Origin: Artemia franciscana
Lineage: Eukaryota > Arthropoda > Branchiopoda > Anostraca > Artemiidae
Direction of reading: 5' to 3'
NCBI RefSeq assembly: GCF_032884065.1
Contig: NC_088873.1
Span: 30,276,716 to 30,340,715 of the forward strand
DNA length: 64,000 bases
The notes below the pieces were generated by a model. That model was given only the letters and a program-made list of their open reading frames with translations. It searched no databases and had not been told where the DNA came from. The translations under genes and the position numbers were made by a program. Shown one piece after another: positions 34,996-46,310 of the stretch. Numbering within the stretch: position 1 is the stretch's first letter; each line of letters begins with the position of its first letter.

Positions 34996-35330
34996 TCAAT
35001 ACTTGTCTTGAATAAGTACAAGTACATACAAACGTAAGGACATGAATTAGTGACCCACCCAAGGTGAAAATAGGGGGATAGAAGACCCGGGGGTTGCAAT
35101 TGGTTGGGTGAGGGAGAGCATATTGCCACCCTTTAGATATTCCCCCTTGATTTTGAGAAAAAAACTTTTTTGGCATTAAAATTGAAAAAAAAATGAAAAA
35201 AACGAAGTTGCCCCCCTTAGATTCTGAAAAATGTATCTTCTTCTCCCATTCCTAGTTCTTATGAACTGACATCAATGAACCTCCAAAAAAATGGGACATT
35301 ACATAAACTCTCCTATCTGTTGATTATATC
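34996..35330. other. Upstream flank or 5' intron of the axotactin-like gene
   Basis: AT-rich and unremarkable. No promoter can be assigned, because the first (5' UTR) exon is not identified and may lie further right. Confidence 0.4.
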
Positions 35331-36670
35331 AAACAGTTCGTGGTAACGAACTGTAGTAAGGAGCGCCCTGTTCAATAGGAACCAAAATTCTAAAAAACAG
35401 CATTTTGATACTCATAGATAAATAAAAATAATCAGATTCTTAAGCTGATTTCAAATATACAAGTTTCATCAAATTTAGTCTTACACGTCAAAAGTTACGA
35501 GCCTGAGAAAATTTACCTTATTTTGGACAATATGGGGAAATATCCCCTAAAAGTCACAGAATCTTAAACAAAAATCAGAACATCGAAACCTGCGTATCAG
35601 AGAACCCTACTGTAGAAGTTTAAAGCTTTTATATACAAAAATGTGGATTTTTGTAATTTTCGCCAGAAGACAGATCACGGGTGCGTGTTTATTTGTTTTT
35701 TTTCAGGGGTGATCGCATCAACCCAGTGGTCCCAGGATGTCGCGAGAAGGCTCATTCTGACGGAAATTAAAAGTTCTAGTGCCCTTTTCAAGTGACCAAA
35801 AATTGGAGGGCACCTAGGCACCATTCCACGCTCACTTTTTCCCCAAAGTCACCAAATCAAAATTTTAAGGTAGCCATTTTGTTCATCATAGTTGAGAACC
35901 CTAATAACTATATCTTTGGGGACGACTTAATCCCCAGAGGCCCCGTGGGAGGGGGTTCAAAGTAACAAACTTTACCATTGTTTACATGTAGTAATGGCTA
36001 TTGGGAAGTGTACAGACGTTTTTAGGGGGATTTTTTTGTTTGAGGGAGAGAATGAGGGGAAGGGGTTATGTGGGAGGGTCTTTCCATTGGGAATTTATCA
36101 TGGGGGACGAGAATTTTCAGGAAGAAGGCGCAGAACTTTTTAACGTTATTAAAAAAAAAACAATGAAAAAATAAATATGAAGTTTTTTCAACTAGTAGCC
36201 TTTTCAAGTAGCCAAAAAATTGGAGGGCAACTAGGCCTCCTCCCCCACCCTTTTTTCAAAACGAATTAATATGAAAATTTTGTTTTAATTTTTCATCTGC
36301 AGAAAGCCAAAATAAAAACATGAATTAAATAAAAAACGTTCAGAAATTAGATTAAAAAAAACAAGTTTTTTCGACTGAAAATAAGGAGTGACATTAAAGC
36401 TTAAAACAAACAGAAATTACTCCGTATATGAAAAGGGTTGTTCCTTCCTCAACGCCCCACTCTTTACGCTAAAGTTTTTTATTGTTTTTAAAAGTAGAGT
36501 TTTGAGAAAGAGTTTTTTATTGTTTTAAAAGTAGAGTTTTGAGAAAGAGTTTAACTTTAGCATAAAGAGCGGGGCGTTGAGGAAGGAACAACCCTTTTCA
36601 TGTACGAAGTAATTTCTGTTCTTTTTAAGTTTTAATTTCGCTCCTTACCTACAGTCGAAAAAACTTGCTT
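35331..36670 (+). repeat. Modular hairpin repeat, plus-oriented copy
   Basis: It starts with a perfect terminal hairpin (35333-35354; 9-bp stem ACAGTTCGT/ACGAACTGT with loop GGTA) preceded by TATATCAA. Module A runs to about 36185, switches into the later part of module C without the small hairpin module (junction near 36195, inside a sequence both modules share), and ends in the large distal hairpin (36361-36667). In the hairpin loop a TTTTTTATTGTTTT...GAGTTTTGAGAAAGAG segment is duplicated in tandem (36476-36550). Confidence 0.85.
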
Positions 36671-38265
36671 TTTTTATTTAATTATGGCATTAAAAGACAT
36701 TTTTTCAAGATAAATCCATTTCCTCTTAAAATGGAATCCTGGCTACACCTCTGCATATTTCAGGGCATAAATTTTGGAGAGGAGCTTAAAAGCTTAAAAA
36801 TTTGTTCCCGATTTGTACAATTGTTATTCAAAAACAGATGTTTATAAATCTTTTTGATCTCTAAGACGTTCAAAATAAGCCACCACAAACTTTAAAATGA
36901 AATCCTTCAAAATTCAAATTTCGGCAAATCTCAGATTCTCAAAATGTAACAACGGAATATACTGCTGAAGTGTGTTTCTTAGGATTTTTTTCTAATGTGC
37001 CTTACTCCTTCGAGTTCCTAACTTAGGATAAAAATCGATACTACAGTCAAACTTTCCAGCTTACTTCAATTCACTTAAATCTAGGGGGAGGGGGTAAAGT
37101 TTATTTTTCAATATATACAGAGGGGCAAAGTTGTCATTTTTCAGCTTTTGAACTGAAATACTAGAAAAGATATTCTCAATGGAAACACCCCCCAAAAATA
37201 TATTTTTAATACTTAGGGGGATCTAGGCAGACAGGCCCTGTCACTTTATTGACACCACTGCTCTACTGATGCCAGTGGTTTATTTCATTATTTTGAGATT
37301 CTTCCCATTTCAAGATGTTTCTTCCCATCTTAAAATTAGCCGCTTAATTCTTAGAACGCAGTTTTCAATCAGCTGCAAAAAAATTTGTTATTTTGAAAAG
37401 TCTGGAAAAACAGAATCTTATCTGTACAAAAATGTTTATTCAGACTCACAACCAAGTTTAATTGTTCTTCTAATAAAAGAAAAGCATGCATACAAGAAGT
37501 ATCACGCCTAACGAAAGCAAAATAGAAAAAATTAAGTCTCATCACGAGGCTCATGACAACACATAAATCAGTTATTAGAATCAATATGCAAAAAATCAGT
37601 AGTCATCTAATGAATATTTTAGCGCAACTTTGCCAATAATCCTATTCCCGATTATATAATTAGACCATTCTGATTTTGAAACGTGTTAAACAAAATTGCT
37701 TACATCAGTTCCACGACAAAGCCAAAAACAATACATTACCCAAATATACCTATATTTTTTTTCAATATTCGTTCCAAAGCTACTGATAAAATTGATTAAC
37801 CATTTAACTGATTCATATGCTTTTTTATGAGGAGCTTTATATCAAGATCTCTCGTCTGTGTAACTATGCCAACAATTCTATTATAATTAGATGATTTTCT
37901 ATTTCAAACATGTTGAGTGAAAACTAATCATACGACAGCTCTAATCACTAAGTGAAAAAAAGAACAGTGATTATTATGCACACAAAAACATCTGATGAAG
38001 GATTATTCTGAAAACCACCTGAAACCTAGAGTCAAGGATACTTCTGGATATCCAACATATTTATCACTATGTAGATCATGCAAAATTGACAGTCAAAAAC
38101 TGAAGCCGTCTAGCCTATGCCCACCGCTTAAAATATGGATACTTAAAATCGTTGAATGGTTAGACTATTTCTCTGGCGGTAATCAATCGCTAAACATGTA
38201 CCAACAATTTAGTCCTTTCTCATGCCCATATTCACTGCTCAAAGCACGGATGTTTTCAAGCCGTG
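36671..38265. other. Intergenic sequence without recognisable features
   Basis: AT-rich. Open frames at 36665-36847, 37269-37511, 37369-37584 and 37995-38270 have no recognisable domain or splice context. The last has an ordinary amino-acid composition but no family I recognise. I see no gene here that I can support. Confidence 0.45.
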
Positions 38266-38335
38266 GCTAGTTGCAAATATATTTGCAACTAGCAAATCTA
38301 TTTGCAACTAACAAATATATTTGCTAATTTGCTCC
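38266..38335 (+). repeat. Short tandem repeat, about 18-bp unit
   Basis: Three to four imperfect copies of an ATATTTGCAACTAGCAA-type unit in tandem, just after an AGCCGTGGCTAGTTGC sequence. Confidence 0.7.
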
Positions 38336-38367
38336 CCCAGCGTGAATGAGCCGGCTAGAACCTCAAC

Positions 38368-38534
38368 AGGTTGACTCTAGTTCGGTATTGTGGAGTGACA
38401 TGCATGAGAGGAAAATTTTCAAGTATAGTCGAACATTTTCAAGTATACTACTGTCAACCAGCGTCTGTTCCCCGGGGAGACCCTCCAACTAGGTTGACTC
38501 TAGTTCGGCATTGTGCAATGACATGCATGGGAGG
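38368..38534 (+). repeat. Pair of 44-bp direct repeats
   Basis: The sequence AGGTTGACTCTAGTTCGG...TTGTG.A.TGACATGCATG.GAGG occurs at 38368-38412 and again at 38491-38534, about 80 bases apart, with few differences. AAATTTTCAAGTATA-like sequence lies between them, also doubled. Origin unknown. Confidence 0.65.
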
Positions 38535-38584
38535 TATAGCATAAGCGGGAGATGGTAACAACGGCAATGAAAGGGGTGAAATGA

Positions 38585-38665
38585 ACCATGACTTGATGTC
38601 CACTTAATTGGACTATCTGCCTTGGCTTTTTCTACAAGTAGCCATGACTTGACTTGCCCACAACT
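38585..38665 (-). repeat. Dispersed repeat, inverted partner of 15032-15118
   Basis: Reverse complement of the 15.0-kb repeat, matching at GTTGTGGGCAAG..., CATGGCTACTTGTAGAAAAAG and CAGATAGTCCAATTAAGTGG. The copies are about 23 kb apart. Confidence 0.55.
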
Positions 38666-38882
38666 ATTCCATTTTTAATTCATCAAATTTTGTAAATGGT
38701 TGACATGATTAGGGTAAGTCTAGTAATTCATCGATAATGTCCCAAGCATACTCTATTCTGGATCGGATCCAGAAGTCTACGGATTTTAATGAAAAATGGG
38801 CTTTCTCCTTTAGTTTCTATTTGTTTTATAGTCAACGTTATAGGAATAATTTCCTGAAGCACATTCTCGCAGGAGTATACTT

Positions 38883-39000
38883 CTAACTACTACTACTATT
38901 ATTACTACTACTACTACTAACAACGTACTCCAGCACCAAGCCGCCTGAGTTAAACACAATTACGTATGCCACTCACAGCTACAGCTACGCCAAATTAGTT
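38883..39000 (-). mobile_element. 3' terminal fragment of the RTE-like family
   Basis: A (TAC/TAT)n microsatellite at 38888-38922 is followed by CCAGCACCAAGCCGCCTGAG and further sequence matching the 3' terminus of the element at 48419. This is only the last 100 bases or so of a minus-oriented copy. It shows that the microsatellite tail plus GCACCAAGCCGCCTGAG is the conserved 3' end of this family. Confidence 0.75.
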
Positions 39001-39370
39001 TTTCTCAAAACGAATATATCCTTATTAGTCTTTTATCCGATATATCCAAGTCAAACAAATATTTCGGGGGAAAGGAGGCTCAAACCCCCTAGATACGGTC
39101 TTGGTTGTGGCACAAAATGCCATAAAACAGTGCCTTGCTGGAGCACGATATCTCGTGTTACTTAAAAAAGGTAGATGAAATCAAAACTTCCGTTTATTGA
39201 GCCCTCCTTTCAGTATTCTAAAACAATTTTTCGATTCAACTACCCATGGAAAAAAAACACATAGTCCGTTCTTTACCAGAAATATTTAAAATTTCGCATT
39301 TTGGAAAAATGCAAGAATGAAACCTTCATTTTAAAAGAGTCAAACATGCTGAATTTACTCGTGTACTTTC

Positions 39371-41092
39371 AAACAGTTCGTGGTAACGAACTGTAGTAAG
39401 GAGCGACCCGGCTCAATAGTAAACGAAACTCTAAATAACGGAATTTTGATGCTAAAATATACATCAAAAGAATCAGATTTTCATGCTGATTTTAAATATA
39501 TAAGTTTCATCAAATTTGGTCTTTGTCATCAAAAGTTGCGACCCTGAGAAAATTTTCTTATTTTAGAAAATAGGGGAAAACACCCCCTAAAAGTCACAGA
39601 ATCTTAACGAAAATCACACCATCGCATTCAGCGTATCAGAGAACCCTATAACAAAAAAATTTCAAGCTCCTATCTACAAAAATGTGGAATTTCGTATTTT
39701 TTGCCAGAAGACAAATCAAGGGTGCGTGTTTATTTGTTTGTTTTTTTTTTCCCAGGGGTCATCGTATCGACCAAGTGGTCCTAGAATGTTGCAAGAGGGC
39801 TCATTCTAACGGAAATTAAAATTTCCAGGGCCCTTTTAAGTGACCAAAAAATTGGAGGGCACCTAGGCCCCCTCCCACGCTCATTTTTTCTCCAAAGTCA
39901 ACAGATCAAAATTTTGAGATAGCCATTTTGTTCCGCATAGTCAAAAACCATAATAACTATGTCTTTGGGAATGACTTACTCCCCCACAGTCCCTGGGGGA
40001 GGGGCTGCAAGTTACAAACTTCGACCAGTGTTTACATATAATAATGGTTATTGGGAAATATACAGTCGTTTAAAGGGGATTTTTTTTGGGGGGGGGGGGG
40101 GTGGGGTTGAGGGGAGGGGGCTATGTGGGAGGATCTTTCCTGTGAGAAATATGTCATGGGGGAACAGAAATTCAATGAAAAGGGCGCAGGATTTTCTAAA
40201 ATTACTATAAAAAAAATGAAAAAATAAACATGGAAAAATTCTTTCAATTGAAAGTAAGGAGTACCATTGAAACTTAAAACGAACAGAGATTATTACGCAT
40301 ATGAGGGGTTCTAAAAATACTTTAGCATAAAGAGCGAGGTATTTAGGAGGAGATAAATACCTCGCTCTTTATGCTAAAGTATTTTTAGTAATTTCAACTA
40401 TTTATTCTACGGCCTTTCTGATTCAGGGGTCATTCTTAAAGAATCGGCACAAAACTTACGATTTAGTGTAAAGAGCGAGGTATTAACGAGGGTACAAACC
40501 CCCTCATATACATAATAAAAATTTAAGAATATAAAAGTTTGTTACGTAAGTTAATTCTTAAGTTACGTATATTTTTTACTAATAAAAAAATTCGTTAAAA
40601 ATTAAAATTTATAGCTGCCTTTTTGTGTAACCGAAAAATTGCATGGCAACTAGGCCTCCTTCCCCATCCCATATTTCTCAAAATCGTCTGATCAGAACTA
40701 AGAGAAAGCCATTTAGTCAAAAAAGGAATTAAAATGTAAATTTCATTTTAATAATTTATGTGTGGAGAGCCAAAATCAAACATGCATTAATTCAAAAACG
40801 TTCAGAAATTACATAAAAAAAAACTAGTTTTTCTAACTGAAAGTAAGGAGCGACATTAAAACTTAAAACGAACAGAAATTACTCCGTATATGAAATGGGT
40901 TGTCCCCTCCGCAATCCTTCGCTCTTTACGCTAAAGTTTGACTCTTTACCACAATTCTGCTTTTTAAGACAATTAAAAGCTTTAGCATAAAGAGTGAGGG
41001 ATAGCGGAGGGGACAACCCATTTCATATACGGAGTAATTTCTGTTCGTTTTAAGTTTTAATGTCGCTCCTTACTTTCAGTTAGAAAAACTAG
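39371..41092 (+). repeat. Modular hairpin repeat, most complete plus-oriented copy
   Basis: This is the reference copy. It has a perfect 22-base terminal hairpin (39373-39394), module A (39395-40235, ending in a G-rich tail with 14 G at 40088-40101), and a small hairpin module (40240-40510) with an extra perfect 35-bp palindrome at 40311-40388. Module C (40510-40822) follows, then a large distal hairpin (40823-41092) whose outer ends are near-perfect inverted repeats starting ACTAGTTTTTCTAACTGAAA. Modules A and C are themselves related (CTAG..GCC.TTTT..GT.ACC.AAAAATTG.A.GGCA.CTAGGCC). No ORF is conserved with the other copies. Confidence 0.9.
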
Positions 41093-41402
41093 TTTTTTTT
41101 ATGTAATTCATTAAGATCCCAACATTTCTTGAGAGCCCTTCCCTTCCTCTCTGTGATTATAAATATATTCTTATGCCGATAACTTTTGATAACTCCTCTT
41201 TTTGAGTGCTTCGATTGCTATTGACCAGAGTCGCTCTTCTTTCATTGTTCAAACCATTTCAAACCGAAATGGCATGAGACAGCAACTCCCGCTTTTCTGT
41301 AGCAAGATCACTGTACTTTGCTCAATTGACTAGCCCGTAAACTTTCAGAGAATGTGGACCAACCACATCTCAAGTTTGGACATGAGAGGAAAAATACTTT
41401 TC

Positions 41403-42955
41403 CTCAAAAAAATAATTTTGATACCAATAGCTACATCAAAAGAATCGAATTTTAATGCTGATTTTAAATATATAAGTTTCATCAAGTTTAATCTAACCCA
41501 TCAAAAGTTACGAGCCTGAGAAAATTTGCCTTATTTTAGAAAATAGGGGGAAACAACCCCTAAAAGTCATAGAATCTTAACGAAAATCACACCATCAGAT
41601 TCAGCGTATCAGAGAACCCTGTTGTAAAAGTTTCAAGCTCCTATCTACGAAAATGTGGAATTTTGCATTTTTTGCCAGAAGGCAGATCACGGATGCGTAT
41701 GTATTTGTTTGTTTTTTTGTTTTTTTTTCCAGGGGTGATCGTATCGACCCAGTGGTCCGAGAATCTTGCGAGAGGGCTCATTCTAACGGAAATGAAAAGT
41801 TCTAGTTCCCTTTTTAAGTGACCAAAAAAATTGGAGGGCATCTAGGCCCCCTCCCACGCTAATTATTTTCCCAAAGTCACCGGATCAAAATTCTGAGATA
41901 GCCATTTTATTCAGCGTAGTCAAAAAACCTTAAAACTATGTCTTTGGGGACGACTTACTCCCCCACAGGGAGGGGCCAAAAGTTACAAACTTTGACCAGT
42001 GCTTACATATAGTAATGGTTATTTGGAAGAGTACAGACGTCTTCTGGGGGATTTTTAGGTTGAGGGGGGTGAGAAGAGGGGGATATGTTGGGGGAACTTT
42101 CCTTGGAGGAATTTTTCATGGGGGAAGAAAAGTTTCATGAAGGGAGAGCAGGATTTTCTAGCATTATTAAAAAAAACAATGAAAAAATAAATATGAAAAA
42201 GTTTTTTCAACTGAAAGTAAGGAGAAGCATTTAAACTTAAAAAACGAACAGAAATTATTACGTCTATGATGGGCTCATCTCCTCCTAATACCTCGCTCTT
42301 CACGCTAAAGTATTTTTAGTAATTTCAACTATTTATTCTACGGCTTTTGTGATTCAGGGGTCATTCTTAAGAAATTGGGACAAGATTTAAGCTTTAGTGT
42401 AAAGAGCGAGGTACTGACGAGGGGGTGAATCCCTTCATATACGTAATAAAAACATGAGAATACGGTAGTTCGTTACGTAAGCTAATTTGTAAGCTACGTA
42501 TATCTTTTACTAATAAACATTCGTAAAAAATTAAAAGTTCTAGTTGCCTTTTTAAGTAACCAAAAAATCGGAGGGCAATTAGGCCTCCTCCCCAACTCCT
42601 TTTTCTCAAAATCACTCGATCAAAACTACGAGAAATCCAATTAGCCAAAAAAATAAATATGAAAATTTCGTTTTAATTATTCATCTGCGGAGAGCCAAAA
42701 TCAAAACATGCATTGATTCAAAAACGTTCAGAAATTAAATAAAAAAAAACAAGTTTTTTTAAACGGGAAGTAAGGAGCGACATTAAAGCTTAAAACGAAC
42801 AGAAATTACTTCGTATATGAAAGGGCTTCTTCCTCATCAACGCCCCGCTCTTTACGCTAAAGTTTTTTACTGTTTTAAAAAGTAGAATTAAGAGAAAGAG
42901 TCAAACTTTAGCGTGAAGAGCGGGGTGTTGATGAGGAAGCAGCCCTTCTAAACCT
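41403..42955 (+). repeat. Modular hairpin repeat, plus copy truncated at both ends
   Basis: It begins abruptly inside module A (TTTTGATACCAATAGCTACATC at about 41416) without the terminal hairpin. It continues through module A, the small hairpin module (42235-42450), module C (42450-42740) and the left arm and loop of the large hairpin. The right arm stops at about 42950, at CAGCCCTTCT. Its landmarks match the neighbouring 39.4-kb copy in order and spacing. Confidence 0.85.
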
Positions 42956-43564
42956 TCTAAAGGCCGTTGTTTCTTTCCGCTTTACTGAAAACGACTTGCA
43001 TTTCGGGCAGTGTGCTATTTTTGTCATAACAGCAACAACATAACAAAAAGTAATATCACAAAACTAACCAAGGTTTAAACATAATAGTACTTGTCCATTA
43101 CTCAGAAAACACCAAGAATTTGGATTCTGTAGTATCAGAAAATAATCGGTTTATTGCTGTCTGTACTTAGAAAGAATTAGCTTAGGCTCAATGGAAAACT
43201 ACATTGTAGCTATATTTTAATTAAATATTTAGCTGGTATTTTTTTTAGGTTAGGTTACATTTTGCATGCAGGCCCGCCATACTTAGCCCCCAACCCACCT
43301 CCTCAATGTGTATATATATACAACCGAAAGTATACATATATCCTATCTATCTCCCAAGCGTCTCAGTAGTTTCAACCCATGTACCTGTAAATTGAACCAA
43401 CTTGGGATGTTGAATCAATCCAAATAATAGGGGTGCTACTCCCCCTCCCTCTCAATCCTTCTAAACGACTTGGGTGTAATTTACTTATTGAATTACGTAA
43501 TCTATTGAACATCATCGTTCATTTAAAATCTTATGCGGTTTGAAAAGTGGGGTTTTATGTGTCG

Positions 43565-43880
43565 AAAAAAAAATATCAAAATTGACATCATCATATCAAT
43601 CGAGGTGAGAGGAAAGAACTAAAAAAAAGTAAACCAGTTACCTAATATATTCATATGAATTCTTAAATATCACAGCAGTTTTAGATTTTTCGATATTTTA
43701 AGAGAGAAAATGGTCGAATATATTTTTCTTTCAGTAAAATGTACATGACACTTGGGCCTGTAGAATGTTTAGGGGGTGATAGCCATACTCCTGTTTGCGG
43801 TAATATTTATTTATTTTAAGTTTCACCTTAATTCTTCATTATAATTTCTGTTCATTTCAGGATTTAGTTCATTTTTGAAT
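43565..43880 (+). repeat. Dispersed direct repeat, copy 1 (partner 45325-45610)
   Basis: It shares a long series of landmarks with 45325-45610: GGAAAGAACTA, CAGCAGTTTTTA-type, TAAGAGAGAAAATGGT.GAATAT, TTTTCAGT..A..GTA.ATG, AATGTTTAGGG.GTG and GCTCCTGTTTGCGG-like followed by TTCTGTTCATTT.AGGATT. Similarity by eye is about 75 percent over about 300 bases. Family unknown. Confidence 0.65.
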
Positions 43881-43889
43881 TTATAATTT

Positions 43890-44145
43890 TTTGTCCGAGC
43901 GGGCAAGGGTTCGAATCCTAGTGTACCCACTTATTTGGTTTGGGACGGGGGTCAGTGGCGTGACTCCGTAAGCTCAGTTAGAGTCGACCCAGCTCTAAAT
44001 GGGTACCTGGAGATATCTGGGGAAATAACAAGAAGGGTGTGCGAAAGCACAGGATGGTTGACCCCCAGCCCTCCATTGCCTTTCCTGGCTGAAGGGCCAA
44101 AAAACGGTGATCAGTACTTCTGGTAGGGACTGTTAAGTCCAATAC
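43890..44145 (+). mobile_element. tRNA-derived SINE (B box and conserved body)
   Basis: A tRNA 3'-half-like start, CCGAGCGGGCAAGGGTTCGAATCCTAG, contains a textbook pol III B box (GGTTCGAATCC at 43908-43918). It is followed by a GC-richer body: ACCCAGCTCTAAATGGGTACC, AGGGTGTGCGAAAGCACAGG and CCTCCATTGCCTTTCCTGGC. The A box and 5' half are missing or too decayed to see. It is embedded in a T-rich dispersed repeat. Open frames on either strand here are incidental. Confidence 0.6.
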
Positions 44146-44149
44146 CATA

Positions 44150-45320
44150 GTCTTTACCATTTTAGGATTTATTTACTCACATATAGCAGCACCTCTTATC
44201 TTAGCATTTTACGTAATGGTTTATTGTAATTTATGTTTGTTTCAAGTTTCAAGATTCATTGATAGTAATTTCTATTTATCTCAAGGTTGAATTATTCCAG
44301 GATTTTGCTTCTTGTCGTCTTATGTTTTAATATCACTCTTAACTTTTCTTTGAACAACAAAACGTTTTTAAACCAATAACAAAAAGAGGATAGATTTTGC
44401 CACAATTTGTTGAATCTTTGATGAAAACTACTATCCTTGAATTGATTTGAAGAAAATAGCTATGGCCCGTCATTATCTATATTCGGTGCACATCCATCCC
44501 ATTTAAACTAATGCAAAATTTTCATTTGGTTTGGCTAACACAAGACTATAAAACGTGCCAAAATTTCAAATATGAGCTAAATCGGTCGTCTGGTATTGCA
44601 AGTCACCATCATAAAATGTTACCTAACAATAAACTAAGAACATCAGTAAAAAGGGAGATTTTGGAGGCATTTAAATATAGGGGAGGTCTCGATGCGACAA
44701 ATCTCAAGGGGAATTCATAGACTCCGAGTTAGCACATGTTTCGAGATTTGAAATAGAAAGGTAATAAAGTTTTTGGAAAAATACAAACTATAAATAATAT
44801 AAATAATATAAAAGAAAAATTGCCACTTTTTAGCTATTCCTCATCTTAAAGAAAGCATTATAAGCCATAAAAAATATATATATTGCTTTTGTTAGGCCGA
44901 GGGAGCAGAAAATATATGCTTTTAGCATTGCGCCTTTAGCATCATTAATTTTCCTGTCAAAATTTCTAAGACATGCTAGAGCCCGGCTGCTCAGCATGTG
45001 ATCCATCAATTTTTGCCTTTGCACATAACTTATGCTACTTGTAAACAGTACAATTGTATTTTTGCGTTGTCTAGTCCCTGGGCAGGTGAGGCTCTTCGAT
45101 GTTTAAATTTTATTCAAATCAATTCAAAGGGTCATCAACAATCCTTAACATGCCGAAAGTCCTTTAACTATCTTATGTTTCTCGCTGTTCTGCTCTGTGT
45201 TGGCAAAGATCGCTCTCCAGAAAAAGGTAATTGGATGCACTTGTAGAATACAGTTTTTAACACAAACACAGGACCCTTCATTTAAACATAGTAATTGTCT
45301 TAAGTGGTGCTAGCCCATCG
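44150..45320. other. Intergenic sequence without a supported gene
   Basis: T-rich repeat-like sequence at 44160-44340, then AT-rich DNA. Frames at 44511-44720, 44830-45024 and 44998-45246 lack recognisable domains and splice context. I see no gene I can support. Confidence 0.45.
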
Positions 45321-45324
45321 ACAA

Positions 45325-45610
45325 AAAAAAATCACCATAACAATCAAGATGAATTGGAAAGAACTAGTGAAATTAAACTGATTACTTAATTCACTGATTT
45401 AAATTCTTGGATATTTCAGCAGTTTTTAATTTTTGATGTTGTAAGAGAGAAAATGGTTGAATATAATTTGTTTTCAGTTAAGCGTAAATGCCACTCGGGT
45501 GTTTAAAATGTTTAGGGAGTGGCGCCTTGCTCCTGTTTGCGGAAATTTCTGTCTGTTTTAGGTTTGACCTGATATTTCATTTTAATTTCTGTTCATTTTA
45601 GGATTGCTAA
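45325..45610 (+). repeat. Dispersed direct repeat, copy 2 (partner 43565-43880)
   Basis: See the 43565 entry for shared landmarks. The copy ends at TTCATTTTAGGATT as copy 1 does. The two are 1.75 kb apart in the same orientation and separated by unrelated sequence. Confidence 0.65.
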
Positions 45611-46139
45611 AGGCAATGGACTTTTGAGGTCTGGATCTCAACCCAGAGTGCATGGATCTACCCTACAATTAAATCAAAATGAAATGCTTCGGTTAATCAA
45701 TGTCTCCAATGTGTTTTCTCAGTCTTAAAAATTTATGAGATTTTCTTGAGAACAATATGTTCTCGAAAATCTCTCCAAAATAAATGTTTATAAATACATG
45801 ATTATTAATTTAAAATGCTTTTGTTTACTAAAAATGTTTTTTCTAAAAATTCTTTTGGAAACTTAAAGCATTTAGTAATCTGATGACTGGTTTGAGAACT
45901 ACGTTATTCTCTTGTGTTTCATACTCACCTGAGTATGCTTATCGTGTTGGATATCTATGTCTCATGATAGATAAAAAAAAAGAACTTTAAAAATTATTCA
46001 TATCTCTTTCATTAGGCCTACTTCTTTTGATGATGACTTAAATCAGCTGCATCTGACATCCCTGAAAATAAGGTGACATAAACTTATCACGGATTTTGTA
46101 CGGAAAGTGTACCAACGTAAGAACCGTCATTTAAAAATA

Positions 46140-46310
46140 ATAATTGGACTTTGGTAGTGCAACAGCCTGTCCAATTACCCTCCCTGTAAATCCTCAGAAG
46201 TGGTTCCAATAGAGTTGTTTTGTTAGCCCCATCATAAAATTAACAGCCATGTTCGATCGTTGGTCTTAGACAAATATGATTGCACAGCTCTTCAGGTTGT
46301 ATCAAAAGGG
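46140..46310 (-). mobile_element. Short remnant of a non-LTR reverse transcriptase
   Basis: On the minus strand a fragment reads LRPTIEHGC, a stop, then FYDGANKTTLLEPLLRI. This corresponds to the RP.LEYG...YD.A.......LE..Q...LR block downstream of the palm in jockey-like RTs. Nothing else of the element is readable. Confidence 0.45.
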
